The position numbers and the translations under genes are program-made. Positions 6,964 through 13,410 of a DNA stretch of 13,410 nucleotides are shown one piece after another. The stretch covers positions 1 through 13,410 of the forward strand of contig RFHX01000004.1 of assembly GCA_003695725.1 (NCBI GenBank). Direction: 5' to 3'. The notes beneath the pieces were generated by a model, which was not told the origin of the DNA, made no database searches, and was given only the letters and a program-made list of their open reading frames with translations. The DNA is from Candidatus Schekmanbacteria bacterium (lineage in GTDB: Bacteria; Schekmanbacteria; GWA2-38-11; J061). Numbering within the stretch: the stretch's first letter is position 1; each line of letters starts with the position of its first letter.

Positions 6964-7308
6964 ATGAAGCTTAGTGTGAAATCTAAAGTATGGCTTGAAA
7001 TAGAGGGGAAGCCCTTCTTTGGGGAGGGCAGAAAAAGGCTTCTTCAAGAGATTGAAAAGACAGGGTCAATTTCGTCTGCCGCATCGAAATTAGGAATTAC
7101 TTATAGGAGAGCTTGGTCTTATATCAAGTCTATGGAGGAGAGAAGCGGGTTGAAGCTTGTTGAAAAAACAAAGGGCGGTGCAGGATATGGTGGTACAACC
7201 TTAACAAAAGACGGCAGGAAATTGATTGATTATTATGAAGCTATTTCGAAAGGCATAAGGGATGAAGTTGATAAGAAGTTTAAGAAGTTCAAATTTTCTT
7301 ACAGGTGA
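6964..7308 (+). CDS. One-domain ModE-type winged-helix regulator
   Basis: A 114-residue protein consisting only of the ModE N-terminal DNA-binding domain. The helix-turn-helix is GSISSAASKLGITYRRAWSY (residues 34-53). A glycine-rich wing follows (KTKGGAGYGGTTLTKDG, 68-84), then a dimerisation helix and a very basic tail (DKKFKKFKF, 103-111). E. coli ModE is about twice as long because it has C-terminal molybdate-binding (Mop/TOBE) domains; none is encoded here, and the stop is followed at once by the ModA-like gene. Short forms of this kind occur in many bacteria, but how they sense the metal is unclear. The ATG at 6964 is preferred over an in-frame TTG at 6955; neither has a clear Shine-Dalgarno site. 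It probably autoregulates through the dyads at 6894-6932 and controls the three transporter genes. Confidence 0.83.
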   Translation: MKLSVKSKVWLEIEGKPFFGEGRKRLLQEIEKTGSISSAASKLGITYRRAWSYIKSMEERSGLKLVEKTKGGAGYGGTTLTKDGRKLIDYYEAISKGIRDEVDKKFKKFKFSYR

Positions 7309-7344
7309 ACAATCATAATTGAGTCCTTTGAAAGAAAATCAGAG

Positions 7345-8202
7345 ATGAATCTTTTGCAAAAAAATAAAGTAAAATCTCTTTTTTTTCTTATCACTATTTT
7401 GCTATCTTTTTTTCCATTTCTCCTTGAAGCAGAATATAAGGGCAGAGGTAATATCGAGGTATTTTGTGGCTCTGTTTTTAAACCGGCAATTGAAGAGATT
7501 GTTCCTGAATTTGAAAGGAGGGAAAGGATCAATGTAAATCTTCATATTGGAAGCTCAGGGACGATGCTTTCACAAATTGAAATTTCGAAAAGAGGCGATA
7601 TTTATATACCGGGTTCACCTGATTTTATGATCAAAGCAGTCAGAAAAGGAGTAGTGAAAGAAGATGACTGTAAGAAAATAGCATGGATTGTACCGGCAAT
7701 TGCCGTGCCCTCCAACAACCCTGCCGGGATAAAAGAGCTTTCAGACCTTGCCAAGCCAAATGTTAGAGTGCTGATAGCAAATCCTCAATCAGTCTGCCTT
7801 GGAGTTTATGCAGTCGAGCTTTTGAGGAAAAAAGGGATTTATGAAAAAGTGAAACCAAATATAATCAACTATGCTGAAAGTTGCGCAAAGACTGCTTCAC
7901 TTGTGGCAATGAATACGGTTGATGCGGCAATAGGATGGTCAGTTTTTGGGAGGTGGAATTCTGATAAAGTGAAAATTATACCACTTAAAAAAGATGAAAT
8001 ACCTCGAATAGCTTTTATACCTGTTGCCATTACGAAATACGGCAGTAAGAATGAGCTTGCTCAGAAATTCATCACTTTTTTAGAAAGTGATTTTTCTAAA
8101 AGAATAATTGGCAAATGGGGTTTCTATTTGTCCTTTGAAGATGCCAAAAGAGATGCCCCTTATGCTTCTGCTGGGGGAGAGTATAAGCTCGGTGATTATT
8201 GA
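7345..8202 (+). CDS. modA: ModA-like periplasmic binding protein (molybdate/tungstate type)
   Basis: A 285-residue ABC-transporter binding protein. A Sec signal peptide is clear: a basic start, a hydrophobic core (about residues 11-27) and likely cleavage after A29. No lipobox cysteine is present, so a free periplasmic protein in a diderm cell is likely. The mature part follows the ModA pattern: IEVFCGSVFKPA (37-48), GSSGTML (69-75), GDIYIPGS (84-91), ANPQSVCLGVYAVELL (145-160) and the VDAAIGWSVF block (192-201). Compared with textbook ModA, some positions near the anion pocket differ (C41, C151-L152, W198), so the ligand could be molybdate, tungstate or another anion. It starts 36 bp after the regulator and is followed 12 bp later by the permease. 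The operon context supports an oxyanion role. Confidence 0.8.
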   Translation: MNLLQKNKVKSLFFLITILLSFFPFLLEAEYKGRGNIEVFCGSVFKPAIEEIVPEFERRERINVNLHIGSSGTMLSQIEISKRGDIYIPGSPDFMIKAVRKGVVKEDDCKKIAWIVPAIAVPSNNPAGIKELSDLAKPNVRVLIANPQSVCLGVYAVELLRKKGIYEKVKPNIINYAESCAKTASLVAMNTVDAAIGWSVFGRWNSDKVKIIPLKKDEIPRIAFIPVAITKYGSKNELAQKFITFLESDFSKRIIGKWGFYLSFEDAKRDAPYASAGGEYKLGDY

Positions 8203-8214
8203 TAGAGTTTTATT

Positions 8215-9009
8215 ATGAAATACGCAACCGATAAATTATTCAGAATATCTGCTTTGAGTATCCTTTTTTGCTTATTTCTTTATTTCATAGCAATTATTCT
8301 TTCAGGTGTTACTGTTATCGAGTTTGAAAAGTTTATTAAACTGCTGTTTTCAGAAAAAATAATCTATGCCGTTAAACTTAGTTTCATTACAGCAACCGTT
8401 TCAACATTGTTGTCTCTTCTAATTGCTATACCATCTGCTTATGCGCTTTCACGCTTTAGGATTCCATTGAAAGGAATAATCGATGTAGTCCTTGACATTC
8501 CCATTATAATATCTCCGGTAGCACTCGGTGCAATACTCTTAATATTTTTCAATACGCCAGCAGGAAAATTCATCGAGCGCACAACATTTCCTTTTGTATT
8601 CAGCATACCCGGAATAGTCTTAGCCCAGTTTACAGTAGTTTGCGCTCTTGCTGTGCGTCTTTTAAAAGCCACTTTTGATGATATTGACCAGAGATTCGAG
8701 AAAATGGGAAGGAGTTTAGGATTCAATAGTTTTGCGGCATTTTTCAGAATAGTAATTCCACTTGCGAAAAAAGGTTTATTGGCATCGGCAATTCTTACTT
8801 GGGCACGTGCTGTTGGTGAATTTGGTGCAACAGTTACTCTTGCAGGCGCAATGCCTATGAGGACAGAAACTCTTCCCATAGCAATCTTCTTAAGTTTTTC
8901 CAATGCTGACATTGAAAGGGCGATGGCTGTCGTCTTTATATTGATTGCAATAGCTGTATTGATGCTTTTGTCAATCAGAAGAATAACAGGAGAGAAGCTG
9001 TTATGGTGA
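8215..9009 (+). CDS. modB: Molybdate-type ABC transporter permease
   Basis: A 264-residue inner-membrane permease with about six predicted helices (roughly residues 11-31, 52-78, 91-112, 131-150, 188-210 and 235-255). The EAA loop that contacts the ATPase is recognisable at about 161-185 (FEKMGRSLGFNSFAAFFRIV). It is followed by ARAVGEFGATVTLAG (197-211), a strong hallmark of ModB/CysT-type oxyanion permeases. AIPSAYALSRFRIP (71-84) is also typical. The length is slightly above the ModB norm. The Shine-Dalgarno match is weak, and the gene starts 12 bp after modA. Its end overlaps modC by 7 bp, indicating coupled translation. ModB, WtpB and sulfate permeases share these motifs, so the exact ion rests on the regulator and binding protein. 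Confidence 0.87.
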   Translation: MKYATDKLFRISALSILFCLFLYFIAIILSGVTVIEFEKFIKLLFSEKIIYAVKLSFITATVSTLLSLLIAIPSAYALSRFRIPLKGIIDVVLDIPIIISPVALGAILLIFFNTPAGKFIERTTFPFVFSIPGIVLAQFTVVCALAVRLLKATFDDIDQRFEKMGRSLGFNSFAAFFRIVIPLAKKGLLASAILTWARAVGEFGATVTLAGAMPMRTETLPIAIFLSFSNADIERAMAVVFILIAIAVLMLLSIRRITGEKLLW

Positions 9010-10100
9010 AACTTCAATCCTTGTCCTGCTGTGAAGGAAATTTTTTGTTGTCTGACATTAATCTTCATATGGAGAAAGGGGAATACTTTACTATTCTCGG
9101 TCCCACCGGCTCGGGGAAAACAATTCTTCTTGAGTGTATTGCAGGGTTGAGAAAAATAACGGAAGGCACTATCTATTTCAAGGGGAAGGATATTTCTCAT
9201 ATCCCCCCGGAAAAAAGAAATTTTGCTTATGTGCCTCAAGACTTTGTCCTTTTTCCTTTTCTGAATGTCTTTGAGAATATCCTTTTTGGAATGAAAAATG
9301 TTGATAAGGTTAAAGCTAAAGTAAATGAGTTTGCTGAAATTTTCAGAATAAAAGAGCTTTTTCAAAGAAAACCGGAAGAATTGAGCGGAGGAGAAAAACA
9401 GAGGGTAGCAATAGTTAGAGCGTTGGTTAGAGAATCCGAGCTTTTGCTCTTGGATGAACCTTACTCATCCATCGATGAGAGTTTGAGAAAAAAGTTATGG
9501 TTTGAGATGAGAGAAATTCATAATAGATTTGGCACAACAGTAATTCATATTACCCATGACCTTGAAGAGGCATACACTTTGAGCGATAAAATCGCTGTTT
9601 TAATTGACGGAAGGATTGAGCAGGAAGCTTTGAAGGATGATGTTTTTTATAATCCTGTAAACAAGACTGTTGCTTCCTTTATGGGTTTCAGAAATATCCT
9701 CAATGGCAGAATCAAAGAAATTGATAAGGAAGATAATAAAATGGTAATCGCCCTTGAATGCTATGAAGTGATAACTCCATTTTTTGAGGGTTTTAAGCTT
9801 GGGGATAAGGTGGAGTTTTGTGTATTGCCGCAGGAGATAAAGATTCTTCGCGATGGAAGAGAAATAAGAGAGTCTCTCAAGGACAATGTTTTTTCAGGAA
9901 GGATTGAAAATGTCATACCTCATGGCGTGAGTCACACGATTTATTTTAAAATAAAAGGCGAAGGTGAGACAACGGAGCAATACGACTTTGAAATAAACAT
10001 TCCATATTACAATTTCTTACGGTTGAATCTTGCTGTTGGAAGTTCGATTAGAGTTGCTATGCGAAAAAATGCGATTAAAGTATTTCCCACAGGTAAATAG
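9003..10100 (+). CDS. modC: Molybdate-type ABC transporter ATP-binding protein
   Basis: A 365-residue ATPase powering the transporter. Walker A GPTGSGKT is at residues 33-40, the Q-loop glutamine at Q79, and the signature LSGGE at 127-131. Walker B LLLLDEP is at 147-153, the D-loop SSID at 155-158, and the switch histidine at H185 (ITHD). After about residue 228 (FMGFRNILNGRI) a beta-rich C-terminal region begins. It resembles the TOBE/regulatory domains of ModC, PotA and CysA proteins and may bind oxyanion or regulate transport. A clear Shine-Dalgarno sequence, AGGAGAG (8988-8994), lies inside modB, 8 bp before the ATG. The gene is last in the module. Its stop is only 2 bp from the stop of the convergent methyltransferase gene, leaving no room for an intergenic terminator. 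Confidence 0.88.
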   Translation: MVKLQSLSCCEGNFLLSDINLHMEKGEYFTILGPTGSGKTILLECIAGLRKITEGTIYFKGKDISHIPPEKRNFAYVPQDFVLFPFLNVFENILFGMKNVDKVKAKVNEFAEIFRIKELFQRKPEELSGGEKQRVAIVRALVRESELLLLDEPYSSIDESLRKKLWFEMREIHNRFGTTVIHITHDLEEAYTLSDKIAVLIDGRIEQEALKDDVFYNPVNKTVASFMGFRNILNGRIKEIDKEDNKMVIALECYEVITPFFEGFKLGDKVEFCVLPQEIKILRDGREIRESLKDNVFSGRIENVIPHGVSHTIYFKIKGEGETTEQYDFEINIPYYNFLRLNLAVGSSIRVAMRKNAIKVFPTGK

Positions 10101-10102
10101 AT

Positions 10103-10810
10103 TTATTTGACTGCACCAAAGACGGCATAATTCATTTTTTTCCAATATACCTGAACTTTTCTAAATCCTGCTTTGTTCAATAATTCGAGATGTTTTGTGA
10201 GGGGTGCAGGATAATCATTTTCAAGGTGGCGTCTCATCCAAAATTCGACTTCTTCTTCCCTTTCAAGATTTTTCTTCAAGAACATTTTGTAGTTTTCTCT
10301 AAAGAAAAAATTTTCTTCTTCGTTTTCTCCTGCAATCAAATCTCCATTTGCGAAGAATCCTCCGTCATCGAGCGCATCAAAGATTTTTTTGTAACACTGA
10401 AATTTAAGCTTCTCATCCTTTAAATGATGAAGAGCAAGGCAGGAATAGATACAGTCGTAATTCTCTTTTAAATTTAAGTCTTCAATTTTTTGAATTAGAA
10501 AAGAGAAGGCATTTTTCCGATTTGAAAATTTTTTTTTAGCTACATTTATCATCTCTTCGGATATGTCCACCCCGGTGATATGGGCATTTTTATATTTTTC
10601 AATGAATTTTTCCGTAACTCGTCCTGTACCTATACCTATTTCAAGGGCATTCAATTTCTTATCCTTATCAAATGGTATTGCCCTGATTGTTTCCTCAATA
10701 AGTGTATTGTAGTAAGGACTGACTTTTTCTATAAGGGAATCATATTCAGGAGCATCTGCACTGAACCTAAATTCCGAGTCGATTCTCTGCACTCTCTTCT
10801 TTTCATTCAT
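10103..10810 (-). CDS. Class I SAM-dependent methyltransferase, ArsR-linked
   Basis: A 235-residue protein with a complete class I methyltransferase core. Motif I is ALEIGIGTGRVT (residues 55-66), the ribose-binding acidic residue lies in VDIS (81-84), and motif IV-like YDCIYSCLALHHL spans about 118-130. LDDGGFFANGD, about 146-156, serves as the post-strand-5 motif. The N-terminal FSADAPEYDSLIEKVSPYY (16-34) recalls UbiE/CmoA-like small-molecule or tRNA-side-chain methyltransferases, but no substrate can be assigned. Arsenite methyltransferase is unlikely because its conserved cysteines are absent. It overlaps the upstream arsR gene by 4 bp (ATGA) and has a Shine-Dalgarno AGGAG inside arsR (10825-10821), 10 bp before its start. 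The two are therefore one translational unit. Spot GC of the coding strand is low (about 22-35%). Confidence 0.85.
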   Translation of the reverse strand: MNEKKRVQRIDSEFRFSADAPEYDSLIEKVSPYYNTLIEETIRAIPFDKDKKLNALEIGIGTGRVTEKFIEKYKNAHITGVDISEEMINVAKKKFSNRKNAFSFLIQKIEDLNLKENYDCIYSCLALHHLKDEKLKFQCYKKIFDALDDGGFFANGDLIAGENEEENFFFRENYKMFLKKNLEREEEVEFWMRRHLENDYPAPLTKHLELLNKAGFRKVQVYWKKMNYAVFGAVK

Positions 10811-11151
10811 CTTTCTATTTCTCCTTCAACCATTTCCTTGAATCTTTGCAGGTCTTCTCTGAACTTTTCTGAATTTTCGAATATGGAATCAAAGAATTTT
10901 AAAAACTCTACTTTCCTAATTTTTGTAAAAGGAGAAACTGAAAAGTTTACGCTTTGTGCATCTCTTCTCTTTTCAATTAGTCCGGCATTCAACAAAATTT
11001 GGGTATGTTTGGAAACGGCATATTGAGGAATATTTAAAGCAAGAGAAATTTTTCTTCCATTTATTTCTCTTCCAGTGAGAAGAAGAAGATTGAAAATCCT
11101 CATCCTCGATTCGTCTGAAAGGGCTTTAAAAATTTTAATAGAGTTTTCCAT
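10807..11151 (-). CDS. ArsR-family winged-helix transcriptional repressor
   Basis: A 114-residue ArsR/SmtB-type regulator. The opening IKIFKALSDESRMRIFNLL (residues 5-23) is the family signature. The helix-turn-helix recognition region is LALNIPQYAVSKHTQILLNA (37-56), followed by a wing containing KRRDAQSVNFSVSP. No cysteine is present, and the ELCVCDL metal site of ArsR/CadC proteins is absent, so it probably senses something other than arsenite or cadmium. It likely controls itself and the coupled methyltransferase downstream. The ATG at 11151 is chosen because the family pattern begins there. An in-frame TTG at 11184 would add eleven residues with no family support. The 244-bp gap to hemL could hold both divergent promoters. 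Confidence 0.87.
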   Translation of the reverse strand: MENSIKIFKALSDESRMRIFNLLLLTGREINGRKISLALNIPQYAVSKHTQILLNAGLIEKRRDAQSVNFSVSPFTKIRKVEFLKFFDSIFENSEKFREDLQRFKEMVEGEIER

Positions 11152-11317
11152 ATTCCAAGATTTCAACCTGAAAAATATTGGCAAATCGATTTCTAATTAT
11201 ATCCAATCTATCAGTGAATGAATTTTACTTCAAGAAGGATTCTCATTACTCGTATCTGATGAACATTATATAGTAAATTTTCCAAGTCAAGATGGCATAT
11301 CACATATTTAGTCCTCA

Positions 11318-11346
11318 TTGACTCTATTTCTTCTACTTGATATAGA
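11318..11346 (+). promoter_or_regulatory. Candidate sigma70 promoter of the hemL operon
   Basis: TTGACT (11318-11323, five of six -35 positions) and TATAGA (11341-11346, four of six -10 positions) are separated by exactly 17 bp. Transcription would start near 11353, giving a leader of about 43 bases before the hemL ATG. The TTGACT forms an inverted pair with AGTCAA (11285-11290), 27 bp away. That may be chance, or may reflect divergent promoters or an operator in the gap shared with arsR. Confidence 0.42.
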
Positions 11347-11395
11347 TTTTCTAAATATAAGGTCTTTCATCTAACTTTTAAAATTCTGTTTTCAT

Positions 11396-12688
11396 ATGAA
11401 CAAGGATATTTCAAAAGAACTTTTTGAAAAAGCGCAAAGATATATCCCCGGCGGAGTCAACAGTCCAGTGCGTGCGTGGAATGCGGTGGGCGGATATCCT
11501 CCTTTCATAAAAAGAGGAGAAGGCGCTTATATCTATGATGAAGATGGGAATTGTTTCGTCGATTATTTTTCATCATGGGGACCATTGATTCTTGGCCACT
11601 GCCACAGGGATGTTGTTCAAGCGGCTATGAGCGCAATCGAAAAGGGTACAAGTTTTGGAGCTCCTACTGAAATAGAGGTGAAGCTTTGTGAGACAATTGT
11701 AAGAACTGTTCCCTCGATTGAAATGGTGCGTCTTGTCAATTCCGGCACTGAGGCGGTTATGAGCGCAATCCGTCTTGCACGGGCATTTACAGGAAAAAAG
11801 AAGATCGTTAAATTTGAAGGATGTTATCATGGACATTGGGACCCTCTGCTCGTTAAAGCCGGTTCAGGACTTGCAACGGCAAATATAAGATCGTCGGCAG
11901 GGGTGCCTGAGGAAATTGTAAAAGATACGGTAGTCATTCCTTACAACTGCACAAGCGCTGTGCAGCAGGCATTTGATAGATATGGTGATGATATTGCATG
12001 TGTCATAGTGGAACCAGTTGCAGGAAATATGGGCACAGTTCTTCCCGTCGATGGTTTTCTTCAATCACTGAGAGAAATAACGAAAGATAACAATTCCCTC
12101 CTAATCTTCGATGAAGTGATTACCGGGTATCGCATCAGCTTGGGAGGGGCGCAGGAAAGATTCAAAGTATTTCCTGACATTACCTGTCTGGGTAAGATAA
12201 TAGGAGGAGGCCTTCCTGTTGGTGCGTATGGAGGAAGAAGGGAGATAATGGAGAAGGTTTCGCCCTTAGGAGATGTTTATCAGGCAGGCACACTTTCAGG
12301 CAATCCACTGGCATGTGCCTGTGGAGTTGCAACATTAGAGGTGCTTTTGAGAAACAATATTTACGATGAAATGGAAGAGAGGACGAAGAAACTTTGTAAT
12401 GCCATTGAAGAAATAGCTTTATCCAAGGGAATAAAAATTGTGATAAATAAAATTGCATCTATGTTTACTATTTTTTTTACAGAAGGAAAAAGGGTGGAAA
12501 ATTATGAAACAGTCAGCAAATGCAACGGCGAAATGTTCAGGAAATTTTTTTCACTATCCTTTGAGCAAGGGCTTTATTTCCCTCCATCTCCCTATGAAAC
12601 AAGCTTTCTCTCTGCCGCGCACAATGATGATATTATTGATAAAACAATTTCATCGATGGAAAAGATATTCAAAGGACTCAAATCTTGA
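11396..12688 (+). CDS. hemL: Glutamate-1-semialdehyde 2,1-aminomutase
   Basis: A 430-residue PLP enzyme that converts glutamate-1-semialdehyde to 5-aminolevulinate, the second committed step of the C5 route to tetrapyrroles. The N-terminus LFEKAQRYIPGGVNSPVRAW (residues 9-28) is family-diagnostic. NSGTEAVMSAIRLAR (115-129) and GCYHGHWDPLL (142-152) lie in the cofactor region, IFDEVITGYR is at 237-246, and the PLP-binding lysine is K267 in LGKIIGGGLPVGAYGG (265-280). AGTLSGNPLACA follows at 297-308. The protein is full length with nothing missing. The ATG has no Shine-Dalgarno sequence in the preceding 25 bases, yet homology leaves no doubt about the start. The next gene overlaps its stop by 4 bp. 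Confidence 0.97.
   Translation: MNKDISKELFEKAQRYIPGGVNSPVRAWNAVGGYPPFIKRGEGAYIYDEDGNCFVDYFSSWGPLILGHCHRDVVQAAMSAIEKGTSFGAPTEIEVKLCETIVRTVPSIEMVRLVNSGTEAVMSAIRLARAFTGKKKIVKFEGCYHGHWDPLLVKAGSGLATANIRSSAGVPEEIVKDTVVIPYNCTSAVQQAFDRYGDDIACVIVEPVAGNMGTVLPVDGFLQSLREITKDNNSLLIFDEVITGYRISLGGAQERFKVFPDITCLGKIIGGGLPVGAYGGRREIMEKVSPLGDVYQAGTLSGNPLACACGVATLEVLLRNNIYDEMEERTKKLCNAIEEIALSKGIKIVINKIASMFTIFFTEGKRVENYETVSKCNGEMFRKFFSLSFEQGLYFPPSPYETSFLSAAHNDDIIDKTISSMEKIFKGLKS
12671..12676 (+). promoter_or_regulatory. Ribosome binding site supporting a TTG start
   Basis: AAAGGA, inside the end of hemL, lies 8 bp before the TTG at 12685. There is no ATG or GTG at a family-compatible position, so this site supports the TTG as the true start of the precorrin-2 dehydrogenase gene. 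Confidence 0.6.
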
Positions 12689-13335
12689 ATAAGAGAAAAA
12701 AATATTATCCTCTTTATCTTGATATAAGCGGAAAATCTTGCATAGTGGTAGGAGGAGGAAGAATTGCCCTCAGAAAGGTAAAAGGGCTTTTGGAGGCAGA
12801 TGCAAAAGTCAAAGTGATTGCTGATGACTTTGTTAGTGGATTTGAAAGTATCTCAAAGTTATCAAATTTAAAGATTATCAAAAGGCGGTTAAGAAAATCT
12901 GATTTGAAGAATGCATTTCTTCTTATTGCAGCAACTGATGACAAAGAGGTTAACAGAGAGATTGCCAAGATAGGACGAGAGAAAAAGATTCTTGTAAATG
13001 TCGTCGATTCTGCAAAAGATTGTGATTTCATTCTGCCTGCAACAGTAAGGCGAGGGAATTTGACTATCTCGATTTCCACAAACGGCACAATTCCCCTACT
13101 TTCACGCAAAGTGAGAGAGTCTATCGAGGATCTGATTGGTAGTGAATATACATTTTATGCCTCTATTTTATCCCAACTTCGAAGCGAAATTTACTCCGAC
13201 AAAAATCTTTCTCAGAAAGAAAAAATGAGAATTCTTGAAAAGCTTTCTGATGGAAGACTTCTTGATATGATTAAAAGAAAAGCCTCAAAAGAAGAGATAA
13301 AGAAATTTGTTGAGTCGGTATATCCCAAGAAATAA
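12685..13335 (+). CDS. Precorrin-2 dehydrogenase / sirohydrochlorin ferrochelatase-type protein (SirC/Met8 family)
   Basis: A 216-residue protein of the CysG N-terminal/Met8p/SirC family, which oxidises precorrin-2 to sirohydrochlorin with NAD+. Some members also insert iron to make sirohaem. It opens with YYPLYLDISGKSCIVVGGG (residues 7-25) and the Rossmann motif GGGRIALRKV. The later family blocks are NVVDSAKDCDFILPATVRRG (105-124) and LTISISTNGTIPLLSRKVRE (126-145). D108 matches the catalytic aspartate of Met8p. It lacks the C-terminal SAM uroporphyrinogen methyltransferase domain of full CysG, so that enzyme must be encoded elsewhere. It starts with TTG, whose last two bases overlap the hemL TGA stop, so translation is coupled. 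The gap to hemC is 9 bp. Confidence 0.9.
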   Translation: MNKRKKYYPLYLDISGKSCIVVGGGRIALRKVKGLLEADAKVKVIADDFVSGFESISKLSNLKIIKRRLRKSDLKNAFLLIAATDDKEVNREIAKIGREKKILVNVVDSAKDCDFILPATVRRGNLTISISTNGTIPLLSRKVRESIEDLIGSEYTFYASILSQLRSEIYSDKNLSQKEKMRILEKLSDGRLLDMIKRKASKEEIKKFVESVYPKK

Positions 13336-13344
13336 AAAGAAGAT

Positions 13345-13410
13345 GTGAAACGAATAAGACTTGGCACAAGAAAAAGCAAGCTTGCAATTAGGCAGGCAGA
13401 ATTGGTGAGG
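13345..13410 (+). CDS. hemC: Porphobilinogen deaminase, 5' end only (runs off the window)
   Basis: The last 66 bases encode 22 codons reading KRIRLGTRKSKLAIRQAELV after an initiator GTG. This matches the N-terminus of hydroxymethylbilane synthase, whose usual form is (K)IRIGTRGSKLALxQA. A Lys replaces the common Gly in GTRGSKLA. The ATG two bases upstream (13343) is followed directly by TGA, so the GTG at 13345 is the only sensible start. The Shine-Dalgarno match is weak. HemC joins four porphobilinogen molecules, the step linking 5-aminolevulinate formation (HemL) to uroporphyrinogen III and sirohaem. Only the beginning is visible, so integrity cannot be judged. Confidence 0.88.
   Translation, partial: MKRIRLGTRKSKLAIRQAELVR

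Noticed and set aside
7274-7290. Short direct repeat AAGAAGTT in the end of the regulator gene
   Set aside because: It simply encodes the Lys-Lys-Phe repeats of the basic tail; no separate DNA function is indicated.
8439-9365. Long open frame on the minus strand (308 codons) opposite modB and modC
   Set aside because: It is antisense to two clear ABC-transporter genes and has no family-like composition or ribosome site. It is a shadow of the real frames.
11196-11290. Perfect TATAAT boxes on the minus strand (11201-11196 and 11270-11265) as arsR promoters
   Set aside because: The first has no acceptable -35 at 16-18 bp. The second has TTGACT at only 14 bp. One of them may be real, but the sequence does not decide.

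Overview
The window is about 13.4 kb of gene-dense, AT-rich bacterial chromosome. Spot counts of single 60-base lines run from about 22% to 45% GC. Several features suggest an anaerobic or microaerophilic diderm bacterium: a four-subunit ferredoxin-dependent pyruvate oxidoreductase, a LapA-type small membrane protein, a soluble periplasmic binding protein with a signal peptide but no lipobox, and C5-pathway tetrapyrrole genes. I cannot fix the lineage from sequence alone. A deltaproteobacterium-like, Nitrospirota-like or candidate-phylum genome would fit. Nothing looks like a prophage, transposon, CRISPR array, tRNA or rRNA.

Layout. (1) 62-778: a stand-alone TylF-type O-methyltransferase. (2) 878-3520: the conserved housekeeping string dnaX, ybaB/ebfC, recR (clamp loader, nucleoid-associated protein, recombination mediator). 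(3) 3553-6591: porG-porD-porA-porB in the same direction, 32 bp after recR, followed by a small lapA-like gene (6653-6856). (4) 6964-10100: a metal-oxyanion uptake module consisting of a one-domain ModE-type regulator, ModA-like binding protein, ModB permease and ModC ATPase. It is preceded by a good sigma70-type promoter overlapped by several inverted repeats that look like an operator. (5) 10103-11151, minus strand: an ArsR-family repressor overlapping a class I SAM methyltransferase by 4 bp, convergent with modC with only 2 bp between the stop codons. (6) 11396-13410: hemL, a precorrin-2 dehydrogenase (sirC/met8 type) and the first 22 codons of hemC, forming a haem/sirohaem operon that runs off the window.

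How the parts fit. The por complex would interconvert pyruvate and acetyl-CoA with ferredoxin. The mod system would supply molybdate or tungstate, and its presence implies Mo or W enzymes encoded elsewhere. The hem genes supply 5-aminolevulinate, sirohaem and hydroxymethylbilane. The arsR-methyltransferase pair is a self-contained regulatory cassette with an unknown substrate.

I do not see an obviously new multi-gene system. The points most worth a second look are the stacked dyads upstream of the modE-like gene, the effector-domain-less ModE, the unusual residues at the predicted ligand pocket of the ModA-like protein, two slippery poly-A heptamers near the 3' end of dnaX, the arsR-methyltransferase cassette, and the mixture of strong and absent Shine-Dalgarno sites.
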